From Rhexocercosporidium sp. MPI-PUGE-AT-0058 (taxonomy: Eukaryota; Ascomycota; Leotiomycetes; Helotiales), in the NCBI GenBank assembly GCA_020746875.1, contig JAGTJL010000011.1, positions 1,426,001-1,490,000 of the forward strand: 64,000 bases of DNA, written 5' to 3'. Positions 46,367 through 58,805 of this stretch are shown here, piece after piece. The translations under genes and the position numbers were made by a program. The notes under the pieces were generated by a model. That model searched no databases. It was not told where the DNA came from and saw only the letters and a list, made by a program, of their open reading frames with translations. How positions within the stretch are numbered: the stretch's first letter is position 1; every line of letters begins with the position of its first letter.

Positions 46367-47374
46367 CTACCGCAACTCCCTCCTAGCACCACCCTCCATC
46401 TCAAACGCAGGCCCATCATGATGCTGCACCAACACACTCGGCACCGGCGGACTCATCCCACCCATCCCCAGATCACCCCCCGAAGTCCTCCTATACGCCT
46501 CAAACCTCGGATCCCTCTGATGATTATAACTCAACCTCCGTCCCCCATCCGCCTGTCGCTGTGCCTCCACGTCGCCCGTCTTCTGCTGCCCGTATCCTTT
46601 GTATGGTTCTGGGGTTGCGTACGCGGGGATGGGCGCGGAGGAGTATTGCATGAATTCTGTGCCTTGGGTTTGTGCACCGATGTTGCCGTTGTGCTGTGCG
46701 GTTATGTGTGGGTTGTTGACGAGTTTGTATTGTCGTCCTTTGCGGAAGCGGTGGTAGATTATTGAGGCGTAGATCAGCGGCAGCCAGAAGGAGAGTCTGC
46801 AAGGTAAAAAATGATTAGTTCTTGCACTTTGGTGTCTTGGTTCAGTGGGCAAGGCAAGGCAAGGATGGATGAGGTACGTACAGTAAGGCTGCTTCAATCA
46901 ATATCGCAACCACAGACGCTGTTCGCGATGTAGATGTGTTGACCGCAGAGATTATATCGATTACGAATAACACCGCCCAGATCGCTGATTTGAGGATATT
47001 CGTGATGAGGAAGGTAAGGGGCTTCAGGCTCTTTCGCGCGAGCAGGACAATCTCCGTGATGGTGAGGATGAGACATGCTGAGATCAAGGCGATCCAGATT
47101 GGCCCAATGCTGTAGAAATGTCAGGGTCTGCTGAAGATGTCTTCGGATCTGCAGTTGGAACTACGTACATTTTTCCTGCTCTCTCAATCTTAACTTCATC
47201 GTTGGAGTCACTGTAAAAATAGTTGTCGTAGTTGTCGTTATCGTAGTGTACAAGGACGCCAACCGCCAACGCAAGCAGCGCGATCATGATCAATTCCAGA
47301 CCCAGCTGAACCGTCCAGAAGGGGATGAGGATGGTTTTCCGCCATGGCGCATGAGAGTGATCTGCAGGAATCAT
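46367..47374 (-). CDS. Four-helix integral membrane protein, unknown function
   Basis: Three exons (47169-47374, 46882-47109, 46367-46796; introns 47110-47168 and 46797-46881) give 287 residues starting MIPADHSHAPWRKTILIPF. Four membrane helices are visible: LGLELIMIALLALAVGVLV, IWIALISACLILTITEIVL, SAIWAVLFVIDIISAV and SVVAILIEAALLLSFWLPL. The loop between the first two carries an Asp/Asn/Tyr-rich acidic stretch (HYDNDNYDNYFYSDSNDE). The C-terminal 140 residues are polar, rich in Gln, Pro and Gly, with no known domain, and are probably cytosolic. The helix layout recalls fungal MARVEL-like or eisosome-associated proteins, but no defining motif was found, so no function is assigned. A CCT repeat lies about 350 bases upstream. 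Confidence 0.8.
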
Positions 47375-47720
47375 CGTGAGGTTGTCGTTGGATTATCCAC
47401 CTTGCAACCTAACCTGGTGAAGTTGTATTGTATCGTCTGTCGCGTCTTCGTCTGGACAGCACAACGCAGTCGTCCCGAGGGGTACACGAAGATATAACAA
47501 TTTGTTGATCGGTCAAGACAAGCTGAGAATGGAAAAGAGACTTGCTTGGCCTGGATGCGCAGCACCAGCACACAAACTCCACAGCGGCTGAGAACGGTAC
47601 TGTAGCTTTTCCTAAACGATTAATTGCCTACCTACCAACCTTATTGCCATACCTCCTCCTCTCCTCATTCCTCTCCCGTGCCTGACAACCTGGCCGTCAC
47701 TCTCGTTGGCTGACACCACG

Positions 47721-47747
47721 CCTCCTCCTCCTCCTCCTCCTCCTCCC
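47721..47747 (+). repeat. CCT microsatellite, eight units
   Basis: Eight uninterrupted CCT units lie in a pyrimidine-rich context, 350 bases upstream of the start of the minus-strand membrane protein. Likely a length-variable simple repeat. Confidence 0.9.
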
Positions 47748-48793
47748 ACTCACTCCATCGGGCCCTCTCAAACCCAGCCAACTCTGCCTCGCCACTCCTC
47801 GCCACACGCAATTTCCCTCGAGCAAAGACATCTCATTCGACTCAGCCCTGCCCGAGCTTTGCGGCTCTCCCTGTTCGAGTCAAGTGTATTGCTCTTTCGT
47901 GTATTTTCCTCATGTCCTGTGCCGCACGCAGGAGAACGACAGCCTGGTCTAGCTTAGACAAATCTCGTCCTGACCTGACATGACATGAGAGTGAGAAGAA
48001 AGGGCCTCGCTTGTGCCCGCTGCGACCAGCAGATAACCACTCATCAACGCGCAAATGCGCCTCCAGCCTGGATATGCTTAAAATCCAGCTTAAATTAGCC
48101 TTCTTGGCGGCTGTGTGCGTGCTGGCAGGATGCGTATCCTGGTTAGATGGACTCGAATGGGGTGGTGTGAGTGGGTGAGTTTGACGCTGGTGGGGTTTGG
48201 CTGGGATTTTGACATGCACTGTTTCGACTGGGTTTTGGCGGTGTTGGTTGGGCTGACTTGAAAAGTGGGATGAGCAGGGGCTGGAGGGGGTTGGTACTTT
48301 CGTACAGTAGTGTCACGTTCTCTCGGAGATCGTGACTTGGGATTTTGAACACTTGTGGAATCCGCATCTTTTGTTCTGATACCGCTTTTCTTGGGATGGC
48401 TACTCGGACAGCTATGCCATAATCCTTTTAATAGGGTTGGAGAAGTTTCGAAGTTTGCAGGTATCAAGAACATATAAGCGGGTTACTACCCTTTCATTTG
48501 CAACATCACGTAAAGCCGCTCCATCTTTCATACTAGGATGGCTATGACTTCAATTTTCCTGGAATTAAATGGCTAGGTATTACATTAAACAGATCTTGGA
48601 AGTTTACTGTGCCTCGCTTTCGTCCTCGCTAATATCTCTCTTCTACTCTGCATTGAAATCTCCTTCTTCATAGAGGTAGCATTGTATTTCCCTGCTTCGA
48701 AGGACAAGTACAGCCCAAGATGGCCTGCTCACATTCTCTCGACCCTGCCAGTCGACTGTTGGATTATATATATCACAACACCTTCGCGACATT

Positions 48794-49889
48794 CTATTTC
48801 ATCCTATGCCGAACCTCCGGGCGAACTCCACATCTAGAATCTGGAAAGTAGAACAGACCTAGATAAATCCCAAGGTCGTGGTATATAAAAGAGATCTCAT
48901 CACAGGCAAAGGTGATGGTCTTACATCCCAGTTCCTGCCGTAACAAGGGAGTGTTGATATTTGCCCAGAAATATAGTGGCGAGCACTGAATGACAGCTTT
49001 CGAAAGTCCTTTGACATGCACCCATCACCACGATACATCTGGGCAAATATTAACATAGACATTCCTCATGCGGAAGCTTATATGCCCGCATCCAGCAATC
49101 GTGACCAGAACAGCGAGTAGACTTCAGCAAACCCCAGCCTATCCATTTCTTTCCTAAGTCGTAGACATCGCAACCAGGTCCAGGGAGGTAGAGTGTTTAA
49201 TCTCTGAGCCACTTCTACATTCAGTTTCAATAATCCCATAGCACATTTGTAAAACCTAATTAGTCTTCTAAAACAAAAGCCAAGGTTTCGATGCGGAGTT
49301 AGACCCAGACCCACCACCGGTGACCTAAGCGAGCGAGCCCCTGAGCACTCGGCTATCAGCAACGAAAACAACAACGAGAACAACAACGACAACAACGAGG
49401 TTTTTGCTCCTATTTGCGAAATCATCAATTTTGGTAAACACCGTTTTCGTAGATTTTCGGGTGCTTTGAGTATTATTCTATATAGCTTTCGACTAATGCA
49501 GATTTCCGCCCAGGCTCGAAGTCATCCTCTGGTGCTTTCAATGTTCGAAATTTGATCGTATAGCGCTTCATATGCATTAACTAGAGGCTTTGTTCATAAT
49601 TCAATCTACGTTTCCAGTACACGGTCATATATTACTGTATCCTATGCCAGTCCATCCATGATCCCTCTCGGGGTCCCGGGGTGCCATTGGTCGGCATTAC
49701 TTTGTGTTTGAACCCTCTGAAGCAATTGTCTCTATACCTCAAGTCCGGGTGTATGTATAGGGTATTGGAGTGTTTGGTCGGAATCTTATCTATACCTGGG
49801 ATTGACTCACCTATATTCCAGCGCCTCTTGGTTTCATCTAAATTTCCAGAACCGAATTTTAGTATGCTGTCTAATATTTCGTTAAGCAA
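48794..49889 (-). pseudogene. Possible decayed gene (broken coding-like fragments)
   Basis: On the minus strand several fragments look protein-coding but lie in different frames or are interrupted: around 49650-49870 (SNTLYIHPDLRYRDNCFRG, then PTNGTPGPREGSWMDWHR), around 49500-49560 (APEDDFEPGRKSALVES), near 49080-49200 (PPWTWLRCLRLRKEMDRLG) and around 48800-49000 (LGCKTITFACDEISFIYHD). No single set of splice sites joins them into one frame, and stops interrupt the middle. I cannot name a family. It may be an old pseudogene, a transposon remnant or coincidence. Confidence 0.25.
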
Positions 49890-51338
49890 GCTTTCTTTTT
49901 TCAGGGGAGATTTCTCCTTCCTACTTAGATATTGATGACTTTACACGAATTTTAACTTACTCTGACCTCGCGTAATAAGATTACGCTTTAGAATTTTTGA
50001 TGATTAGATATATATACTTCATATTAATAAGAAGATTCTAGTTCGCCGGTTTTTGACTTTCATACTTTGATAGGATAAGTTCAATAACTAATAATTGCTA
50101 ACTTTTGGTTTTTTCTTTTTCCTTGGAAATCTGCGGTGGGTTAGATGTTGGTTTATTCAAGTCCAAACTGTTAACGGTATGAGTAAGCTACCTAGCCAGA
50201 TTTTAATTTTAATATCAAAGATCCTCCACGCTTCAGTCTTGCAATCACGCCCCATTATCCAATTCATAGTAATGTTTCAATTGTCATGCTATCCATTAAG
50301 AATTGCTTTTTGTAGGCCACTACTACTGACTTCAGAGCTTCGGATGTTCTCATTCCTGCAGTGAAAGATTATTAAGAGAGAATGAGACGAGGTAAGAGCA
50401 GAGCGCAAGTTATGCACATATTTAGTTATTTTCACGGACTTAAAACTATTCTTTATCGCTATAATACTATTGAACAGTCCGCTCATTAACTCAAGTCGAT
50501 GTAATTCTATTTTTGTTGTCATCGAACTTTTGAATTCAAAATTTCCCGATCTAAACTTACATGATCCCCTATCAGAAATTCACCCGCGAATACTAACATT
50601 TTTCTTGGTTTCACAGCTTTTGTTCTAAAAAGCTCCATTTTCCAATACGAGAACATTTCTCAAGACTAACCGAACTACCATTGAATGAGCAGACGTTGTG
50701 AGCTTCAAGCCAAGACCAGCGGGCAAAAACAGCGAGTGAATGATTTTTCGGACGAAAGAATATAATCAAATACAGGAGCGCCTTCTAGACTGGATGAATA
50801 CTGTGAACTTGTAAAGAAATGAGCCTGCTGGTAGTTAACATTCAATCAAGTCTTTGACGTGTGGACAAATAGCTCCTTGAATGCCATTTATTTAGCTAAT
50901 TCCTGCCCTAAATTCCCTCTATTTTTGCTTATGATCATTTTCAATCCCAACATCAGATTACACTCTACAAATATGCACATTGAACTGGTCTCTCATTCAA
51001 TTGAAATGCCTGAGTAAGTATACTCGGTCCATTTCGCGGACCTTTTTATCGCCCAGCATTCAATTTATACCCAAGCTGCAAACGGCCATTTCCGCCTCAT
51101 TCACCTACTATTCACACTGCTCGAGTCCTTCAATTCGGAGCTGTTGTAATACATTTACTTCACTCATGCAACTCCCGCTCCTCCCAGTAAGTACATAAAC
51201 TGTCTTTTCTCTAGAATTCCTTCCTGTAAACCTCCAGCCGCCACTCGAATCCTCCTCTTCACCTCCGCGTTACTTCTTCATACAACTCGCTACCCTAACA
51301 AATACTCATTAAGACACCTTACCCAGGAGTCTAGCGAG

Positions 51339-54300
51339 ATGCTGCTCCTCTTGTTCTATGCAGCTTCGCTGCTTCTCGGTCTGCCCTTTACAGCCCGAGG
51401 AGTCTCGACTGTTCATGTGGACATCACTACCCTTATCACTATTACTTCATGTCAACCTACGGTAAAGGAGTGTCCTCGAAGCAAGTTACCACCAATTCAA
51501 TCGTCTCCCATCTCCAACAGCCATTCCTTGTTCTCTGTTCTCAATTCTTCCAGATGCAATGCCGACAATTGTCTTCGGGCATTCCGTCGGCATAATGGTC
51601 AGGATTTTTGCAGTACTTTCACCGGTTGGATACATTCAGATACTTCCTTGCTACCAAGCTATGCCACTCAATGCACAGGTTCCGCGATTTCGAGAGTTAG
51701 CTCAGCTTGTTCTTGCCTCAATGGCGCATCCGGATCGTCCAGCAGTCGTAAGTCTTCCATCATGTTTCTTGCTGTATTTTTGTAACCGAATTGCAGAACT
51801 GTCGCTTTCTCACTCAGAGAGAATTGATTCAACATCATCTGCAGTGGCTTCTACAGTGGCTGGACCCAGTCGAAACGCACCACCACCTGTATTATCTACG
51901 AAAACTCAAGCTGGTATCGTCACAACTACCTGTATTGATGGGGAAGGTCACATATCTACCTTAGTCGTCTCAAAAACTTCAGAACTGCCAGCTCAATCGT
52001 CTCAAGCCATTACTTCGCTTGATGCGGAGTGGTCTTTGCTGGATCCTCCATCAACCACATCTGCTGTTTCCTCTACATCTGTGTCTGCGTCTCCACCTCA
52101 GTTGCCTCAGCCGAGTTCTTCTCTAGATACAGAATGGTCGATACTCTTCCCTCCAGCAGCCACATCTGGAAAACCCACTTTATCCGGCACAGTCACTTCT
52201 TCGCTTGATACAGAATGGTCTTTGCTGTTCCCGTCAACTACAGTGCCTGTGGCTTCCAGGATTCCTTTCTCTCTTGTATCGACCTTCACAAACGAGCAGG
52301 GTGGCTCAGCACCTCTACAAGCTTTCACTCTGATATTGACGGATTCCCAAGGAATTCCGACATCGACTGTGACCCAGGTTTCTCAACCTGCTCAGCCTCC
52401 CCCAGTCAGGTCTCAGCCAGTTCTGAACACCCAACCAAGCGCTGACCCTCTTCAAACTGTGACTTTGGTTCTCACCGATGCCCGGGGAAACCCGACGTCA
52501 ACAGTGACACAACTTTCTCGACCTTTCTTCACTACACTAGCATTACTGACTCAAGCATCTCCGAATCCAACTTTTATACCTAGTTTCCCATCAGTTACAC
52601 CAGCCCCTGGAAACACGAGCATAACGCCATCATGTCAGCCCTACCCGGAGTGTCTTGTGTCTGCGTCTACAAGCACCGATGGTGGAGCTGTATGCTCACC
52701 GTTGCCTGGCTGTATCTTCCCTACAGTGACCGGAAAGCCCACCAGCTGTTCGCCGTTCCCATCATGTCTGTCTACCGTCATTCCTTCAAGTGTTCAGAAT
52801 GAATTGGGTTCGGTCTGTGACGGAACTCCATTGGTTGACTGTATCTTCACAAAGCCAAATCCTGTGTGCATTTCCTTCCCCGAGTGCCTGTCCGACGGCG
52901 TCGATCCTGACATCTGGTGGGCTCCCCTTCTCTTTCTTTGCTACTTCAACTGAGTTCCCTTGATAAAGACTATGTACTGACTTTCATGCAGTCCTGGGTA
53001 TCCCTTCCCTGATTGTCTTTTCACTCTTTATGATCCAAAGGTCACATCTGTGATGACCACACTGCCTCCAGGAGTCACAATCAGAACCTCGAGTAACGAC
53101 AATTACTCGACGAACACCTGGAGTAGCAGCACAGACAGTGACGGTCATCTCTTTTTCTTCCCAATCATCGTCGGATGCCCAGGCTGCACGAGTTTGCTTA
53201 CAATCATCGACAATATTGACGGTTTCTTCAATACCATCTTCAAGTTTCCGCCCATTCCTTTTCCAAAATTCCCAAAGATTCCCAAACTCCACTTTCCGGT
53301 AAGCAACACACCTTTTATTCCAAGCACTTGACTTAAAAGCTCCCAAAGTTCTTTGCGGCAATGGTTTTCGACTTCCCTCTCCCCCTCCCCTTTTCCTCGC
53401 CCTTCCCCTGTTATCCTCTTTCCATGAAGTCATAGTCATGACTAACCTGGAAAAGTGCATATTCTTCTGTAAGAAAGGCCACAGACACAACAAGCCTAAG
53501 CCTCCGGTGTACGACGAGCCAAACAAGCCGAACGAAGAAAATGAGACCCAAACCAGCTCCGCGACATCAAGCTCTCAATCATCTTGTGAAGCTGCAACCG
53601 CAAGCGCTTGCACCGTTATCTCCACAGTCAAGGTCGATGGTACCATGAGTATCACCATGACCTCGACATCTTGCTCATTAGAAACGAAATGTTCGGCTAC
53701 AGGCCATTCTTCTACCACAGTAACAACCACATCGGCGACTGCAAAACCTACAATGTACTACATTACGCCGAATCATGAATTGGGCATGCCCGAAATCAAT
53801 TCCTTCACAGAGAAGTTGAAGGCCGAAACTGATCCTCGAACATTATTTATTTCTGGTGGAGATATCTGGACTGGCTTTTGGGCACAGAATCTCAACTATT
53901 CCCAGGTTGATGTTTATAAGAAGGAACTGGCAGTAAGTGACATCGACATACTTTAATTTCGGTTGACTAACCAGACTATCGTAGGTTGCAAGCATTTTCA
54001 CCTTGGCCGATAGAGACAAGACCCGGGTTGAACCAGAAGAAGCATTTTACCCGGATTATACTCATATACGAGGTCCTAATCTAGCCAATGAAACCCGTGA
54101 ACATTTCGAATTATTTCGGAGCAGACAAACAGCATCACAGCAGCAAAAGACTAATGAAGATTCTTTGAAGACTGTATCTCAGCCAAAAGGTGTTCGCCTG
54201 GATCTCATTGGAACATATGCCTACCAAACAGAAGAACCTGGAGTGCGGATATACGTTGTGGATAGCGGTTTTGACTCCACACATCCAGTGAGATATAGGT

Positions 54301-56726
54301 CCTTCCTTGAGATAGTTCTCTTCTACTAACACCGACTGCAGTTTTACGACTCCCTGGTCAGCAGCATTGGTGAGCCAGAATGGATCTGGCCAGGTCAAGC
54401 AGATGGTGCAACCCATGAGCTTCCGTATGAGTTCGTTGAATCTCGCACAGACTCTGATGAATTCAGAAATCACGGTACCGCTATGATAAGCCGAGTTGTT
54501 GGCCAAGAACTAGGCGTTTCTAAAAAGGCTGCTCTTACAATAGTTCGACTGCCGCAAGGCATTCCAAATGAGCAAGAGAAGAAGGATGATGAACTTACCG
54601 GATCTTCCTTTACTCACCAAGTCTATCGGATGTCAATTCTGGAAGACGCTATCAACCGCATCATTCAAGATGTGGTCAAGAAAGGTTTGCAACAGAAGGC
54701 AGTCGTCAACATGTCACTGTCGTTCAGCTCTGGGGACAAGGTACTGCCGGCCAGAGGTGCATTCAACTATGGATTTTACTCTGCTTTGAAGATGCTCTCC
54801 TCTCTTGGCGTTACTGTTGTTGTTTCTGCGGGAAATGGAGGCGGGACCAAGGATGGAAGCGTAAGTCTCCTCATCATGTCACCTAATACTGTACGTCAAC
54901 TAACATTTTCCAACAGGGGAACATCGACAATTCATGGATTATGGATAGTGACCTCGTCAAATGGTCCACTGACTTTCCAATCATCGTCGTTGGTGGTGTG
55001 GATTCTCTAGGTTTCCAGTGGAGAGGATCCAAGTATCAGGCCGCCGAAGGATTTCCGGAATCAGAAGTGGGCCTCTGGGCGCCAGCCGTTGGCTTGACAA
55101 TGGCAACCGGTCTCGACCCGGAGACAGACACAATCAAAGATTCAGGAACATCACAATGTGAGTTTTCCTCGGAGTAATGAACGTTAACCTCGTTATGGAA
55201 TTTTATCCCATAAATGACTTGCTGAATCTGTCTCTAGCTGCCGCAATGGTCTCTGGCCTGGTTGCATATCTTCTTGGAGTTAAAACACATCGTGATAAAA
55301 TCACATCTCTCTCGGGAATTGTTGAGACCATTAACTCTGGCCACTCTTGGTCATCGGCAGTTTTAAGCTATGCTCAACGCATGTCATACCCCAGACAGTC
55401 AACTGGTGGGGCCCCTGCAGTTATTTACAACGACGAAATACCTCTGAATAAAAACGGCGGTCCTGTTTGCAAAGGATCCGGCTCTAGAAAGCGTCAAACA
55501 GGAGATGAGTGTATACACTCGGATCCTGATGCTGAAGCATCGTCTAGACTGGCTTCAATATTCAGCGTTAGTTCGGCTAGTATGGCCTCGGTATCCAGTG
55601 CAAGCATGGCTTCGAAGACCGCCACTGCTGAAGCTCCAAAGGGTGAGTTACCTTGATCATTAATTTCTCCTCCTAGAGTACCCTATAGAGTTCAGCGACC
55701 GGAGATGGCAATGCTGATATGTCTTAGTCACGGGTACCTTTTCCGGTTACATTGGATCCAATTGCATTCGAGGTAACGTGACTCCCATGATACAGGAAGA
55801 TTCTGCCAAAGTCGCAGCTCAACTCTGCAGCCGTTCATACACCTGGGATACCAAGAACAAGCCTCCACGTGATACCAAAGACACATCTGGTGCCACGGTA
55901 GAGTTCAACTGGATTGCCAATGGGCTCAAGACACTAGGTCAAATCAACCCTACCGAATCAGTGGCTACCGCATGTTCAAGCGGTACATATCCTCGGTCAT
56001 TGACCGCCGGCGAATGTCAGAAAGCCTACATGCGTTCGTTCAGCGAATGTAAGCAATTCTTCTTCGAAAAATCGATTGACTGATTACTCACAGAAATAGG
56101 TCCAACTGGAGGTCAGTTATCGTGGGTTACAGAAGATCATCATGGATGCATGAACTTTTTCATGAACCAGAGCCCGACCAACACTTCCCCGGAGATCACG
56201 AATCCTCCACCTCCGCCACCTCCTGAGTCTTCAAGTCCCCCGCCTCCACCTCCACCGACAACGAGCAATCATGAAAAGTGCTTCAAGTCTGATGAATTCG
56301 AGGACGAGTTGGCTATACTTCCGGGACTGGCCTCAACTGCAATCACATCATTCTGCAGCCGATTCTACACTTGGCAGCATTTCAATCAACCAGCAGATGG
56401 AGAGCCCGGCCCGGATGCACATGTCATCAGAAAGACACCATCTGGACTTGCCGTGATCGAGTTGAGAGCTGTTACTGCGCCGTTTGTTGAAGGTTCGTCC
56501 GATGAGGCATGCAGAGTCAACAAATACCCAAGGAGTCTCAGTCCAGAAATCTGCGCTTATGCATTTAATCATCTCAAGGACTCTGTTTGTGAGTTCATGA
56601 GAAATTATTCAGTAAATTAGCCAGCAGCTAACAGGAATAGGTACTTATGGCGGCCAAAATATTGCAACCTCGGTCGCAGGATGTTATGCTTTCACGATGA
56701 AGCAGACTCAGAACTTTGATGGTTGA
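51339..56726 (+). CDS. Large modular secreted subtilisin-like (S8) protein
   Basis: The model has eleven exons (introns 51748-51796, 52917-52991, 53299-53455, 53933-53984, 54288-54341, 54861-54916, 55158-55237, 55643-55727, 56049-56099, 56589-56640) and 1558 residues. A signal peptide (MLLLLFYAASLLLGLP) leads to a Cys-rich module, then a Ser/Thr/Pro-rich region with three EWSLL/EWSIL repeats, two TLxLTDxxGxPTSTVTQ repeats and six short Cys-Pro-Cys modules such as CSPFPSC. A Pro/Lys-rich linker follows. The peptidase domain has Asp864 (VVDSG), His916 (NHGTA), the SAGNGG oxyanion segment and Ser1124 (GTSQS), so the triad is complete. Two copies of a Cys-containing module (CSR-YTW, YPRSL) end the protein. 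The intron at 53299-53455 has competing acceptors; a split into two genes at the ATG 53438 is possible but leaves the second without a signal peptide. Substrate unknown; cell-wall or secreted action is inferred. Confidence 0.8.
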
Positions 56727-57635
56727 GTCCAATGAGGCATTGAAATTTACGCGTGTACATTATTAGATTGCTCACAGAGTTGAGCTACTTACATTGCTTT
56801 TCCGCACAAAGGATAGCAAGTAAACCTGTGGTAGATAGCGCTTCCTTGGGTGAAGAATAAAACTGGCGTCGCATTGCAAAACGGCAAATTCTCTCTAACA
56901 TGCCTACGACTTCTTTGACTCCATGTGACTTGCTGATGGGAAATACCAAAGAAAGCTTGAGGTTCTAAAGATCAGACTGAATCTCTTTTCGGACGCTGGC
57001 ACGGAGACCAAATTTTTTTTTTTCAAGTCTCTGACAAACAGCGTTCAATTGAGTTATTTATAGATTTGCTCCTTCAAATATATTACATGGCTTTGGCAGA
57101 TCACTAACCCTTTCTCTGCTTTACTAATACGGGCCCGAGTTGCTGTATGAATAGATAGAGTTTAAGGTAGCAAGTCTCTCTGGTGATGTATTGAGGGATT
57201 CCTGATTCTGTGCCTGGATGATCTAAATGACGAGATCTTGTTAAGCGAGGTGTACGGGAAAGTAGCATTGATAAGATATTACATTTACACCTCAACTCTT
57301 CTAGCAAATACTTGATAAGATCTCTCGCTCTGTTCTAACTTGTCTCGTTATCATTGCCAACTCAAGGCCACCGCGTCATCTCTTTGCAGACTCATACCCA
57401 TAGAAAATTCTTCCATCATAGGGTATGCTAGAACATACGGAACACATCATCATTGAATTCATCAGAATACCAGCCCAAAACAAAAGAAACAACCTCATAT
57501 CGTGCTATCTCGTCAATCATAAATCAATCGCTTTTCCATCGTACATTCTGACTCCGTATTCAACTCCAGCCTCTCATGCTTGCCTCATAAATTATGCTGC
57601 CCCCCCAGAAAAGAAAACCAAACGGCTGCCGTCAA
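56727..57635. other. Convergent intergenic gap
   Basis: The 3' flanks of the subtilisin-like gene and the convergent unknown gene. A ten- to eleven-T run lies near 57014. No gene seen. Confidence 0.5.
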
Positions 57636-58805
57636 TTATAAAGTGGCTCCCTTCTTCAATTTGAGTAAAGAGCCCAAGGCACCACGCAAAGTTTTCTTCG
57701 AAGCAATCTTCTTCGTCTCCACAACTGATAGCTTCTCGCCTTCAACATTGGCATCTCCTCGACCGATTTTCAAGACAGACTTCATCGCCAGGACAAATGC
57801 TGGGACGTGATTCTCATCGTCTTCATCATCGGAGAAGGCAGACGTCTCAACCATCAAGTCTAGGAGGTCTCGCCCCGGCAGTGGTGGAAATTGAGGCGAC
57901 GTAGGAGCTGAACACATGGATAGCGGCACGGAATTATCTGTCGAAATGGTCCCATCGTTCTGTTCCAGTGTCACGCAAGTGCTCAGATTTGATGGACGAT
58001 TGACTTTGCGGACGGATTGGACAGTGGGCGTGGGCGTCGTGTTTGCTCGTAGGCGTTGAGGTCTCACTTCTGGCTTAGTCGGCACTGGCCAAGAATGGTA
58101 CTTCATATGATAGTCTTGATGAAGATCCGGGACCGGCGGGGTGCGTGGTGGAAAAGGCGAATAGGCTTTCCTGCCTGCAGGAGAGGGAGGATCAAGTCGA
58201 GTACGAGCGATCCGGTGAGGCGAGCGAGTTGCAGAATGCCGTTTGAGTTGAGTCGTCTTTCTCGACTTGGTGGTATCAAATCGCATTTGGGAGGGTAATT
58301 TCTGAGCAGCACCGAGATCGCCCTGCTCCCGGACTTGAGCAGGTTTGGAGGTATTTGGGTGGTGAAGCGGCTCCGGAGAAACCATATCTTTTCTCGTATC
58401 CCACAAGCCCCAGATATACTCCTCATCCTCTAGTTGTGAGATGTAGCTGCCATAGCTAGAATGACTGTTGTTGGTTGATGTATTGCGATGAGATTGCTCG
58501 AACATATCTTCCATCAACCAACTATCCGAATCCTCAGAACTGCAAGATATGGAGCAGCCATCTGCAAAATCAGGGGAAGATTCTTGGCATGCTATAGTCC
58601 GGCTTTCGACTTTTGCCATTGCATCGTCTTCTTGGTGCTGTTGAGAGCGAAGCGGGCTGTTGAGATGCATACTAGAAAATACGGCTGTCGATGGCGACGA
58701 GAGAAGCCAGCCACACGGCTCCTGGCGGGGTAGGACTGTTATGTTATCTTGTCTATCGATTGTCGATTGCATGAAGAATTCTGTGCGTAGGGGCGAGACC
58801 TTCAT
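57636..58805 (-). CDS. Uncharacterised, mostly disordered protein, 389 residues
   Basis: A single open frame starts at the ATG at 58805 (MKVSPLRTEFFMQSTID), the first ATG after a non-ATG upstream extension. The protein is rich in Ser, Thr, Pro and charged residues and has no membrane helix. An acidic, Ser-rich segment (CSISCSSEDSDSWLMEDMF) is followed by EEYIWGLWD, then a long basic Pro-rich part. The C-terminal 70 residues look conserved in style: PGRDLLDLMVETSAFSDDED, a hydrophobic AFVLAMKSVLKIG, and a basic end, KKTLRGALGSLLKLKKG. That end could be an amphipathic helix for membrane or nucleic-acid contact. I recognise no family. The length, ATG start and composition support a real gene. 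Confidence 0.7.
   Translation of the reverse strand: MKVSPLRTEFFMQSTIDRQDNITVLPRQEPCGWLLSSPSTAVFSSMHLNSPLRSQQHQEDDAMAKVESRTIACQESSPDFADGCSISCSSEDSDSWLMEDMFEQSHRNTSTNNSHSSYGSYISQLEDEEYIWGLWDTRKDMVSPEPLHHPNTSKPAQVREQGDLGAAQKLPSQMRFDTTKSRKTTQLKRHSATRSPHRIARTRLDPPSPAGRKAYSPFPPRTPPVPDLHQDYHMKYHSWPVPTKPEVRPQRLRANTTPTPTVQSVRKVNRPSNLSTCVTLEQNDGTISTDNSVPLSMCSAPTSPQFPPLPGRDLLDLMVETSAFSDDEDDENHVPAFVLAMKSVLKIGRGDANVEGEKLSVVETKKIASKKTLRGALGSLLKLKKGATL

Larger units (their letters stand above)
47375..51338. other. Long gene-poor stretch, possibly with decayed sequence
   Basis: 4 kb without an intact gene. It contains a CCT repeat, AT-rich parts near 49970-50640 and broken coding-like fragments on the minus strand (48794-49889). 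The last few hundred bases form the promoter and leader of the large subtilisin-like gene. Confidence 0.5.

Noticed and set aside
45681..49521. 15-base sequence cgcccaggctcgaag present at 45681 and 49507
   Set aside because: A match of this length is expected about once or twice by chance in 64 kb; flanks do not match.
53438..53956. A separate gene starting at the ATG at 53438
   Set aside because: It lacks a signal peptide while the protein it begins is clearly secreted, and phase-0 splicing 53299-53455 joins it cleanly to the upstream exons. Kept only as an alternative.
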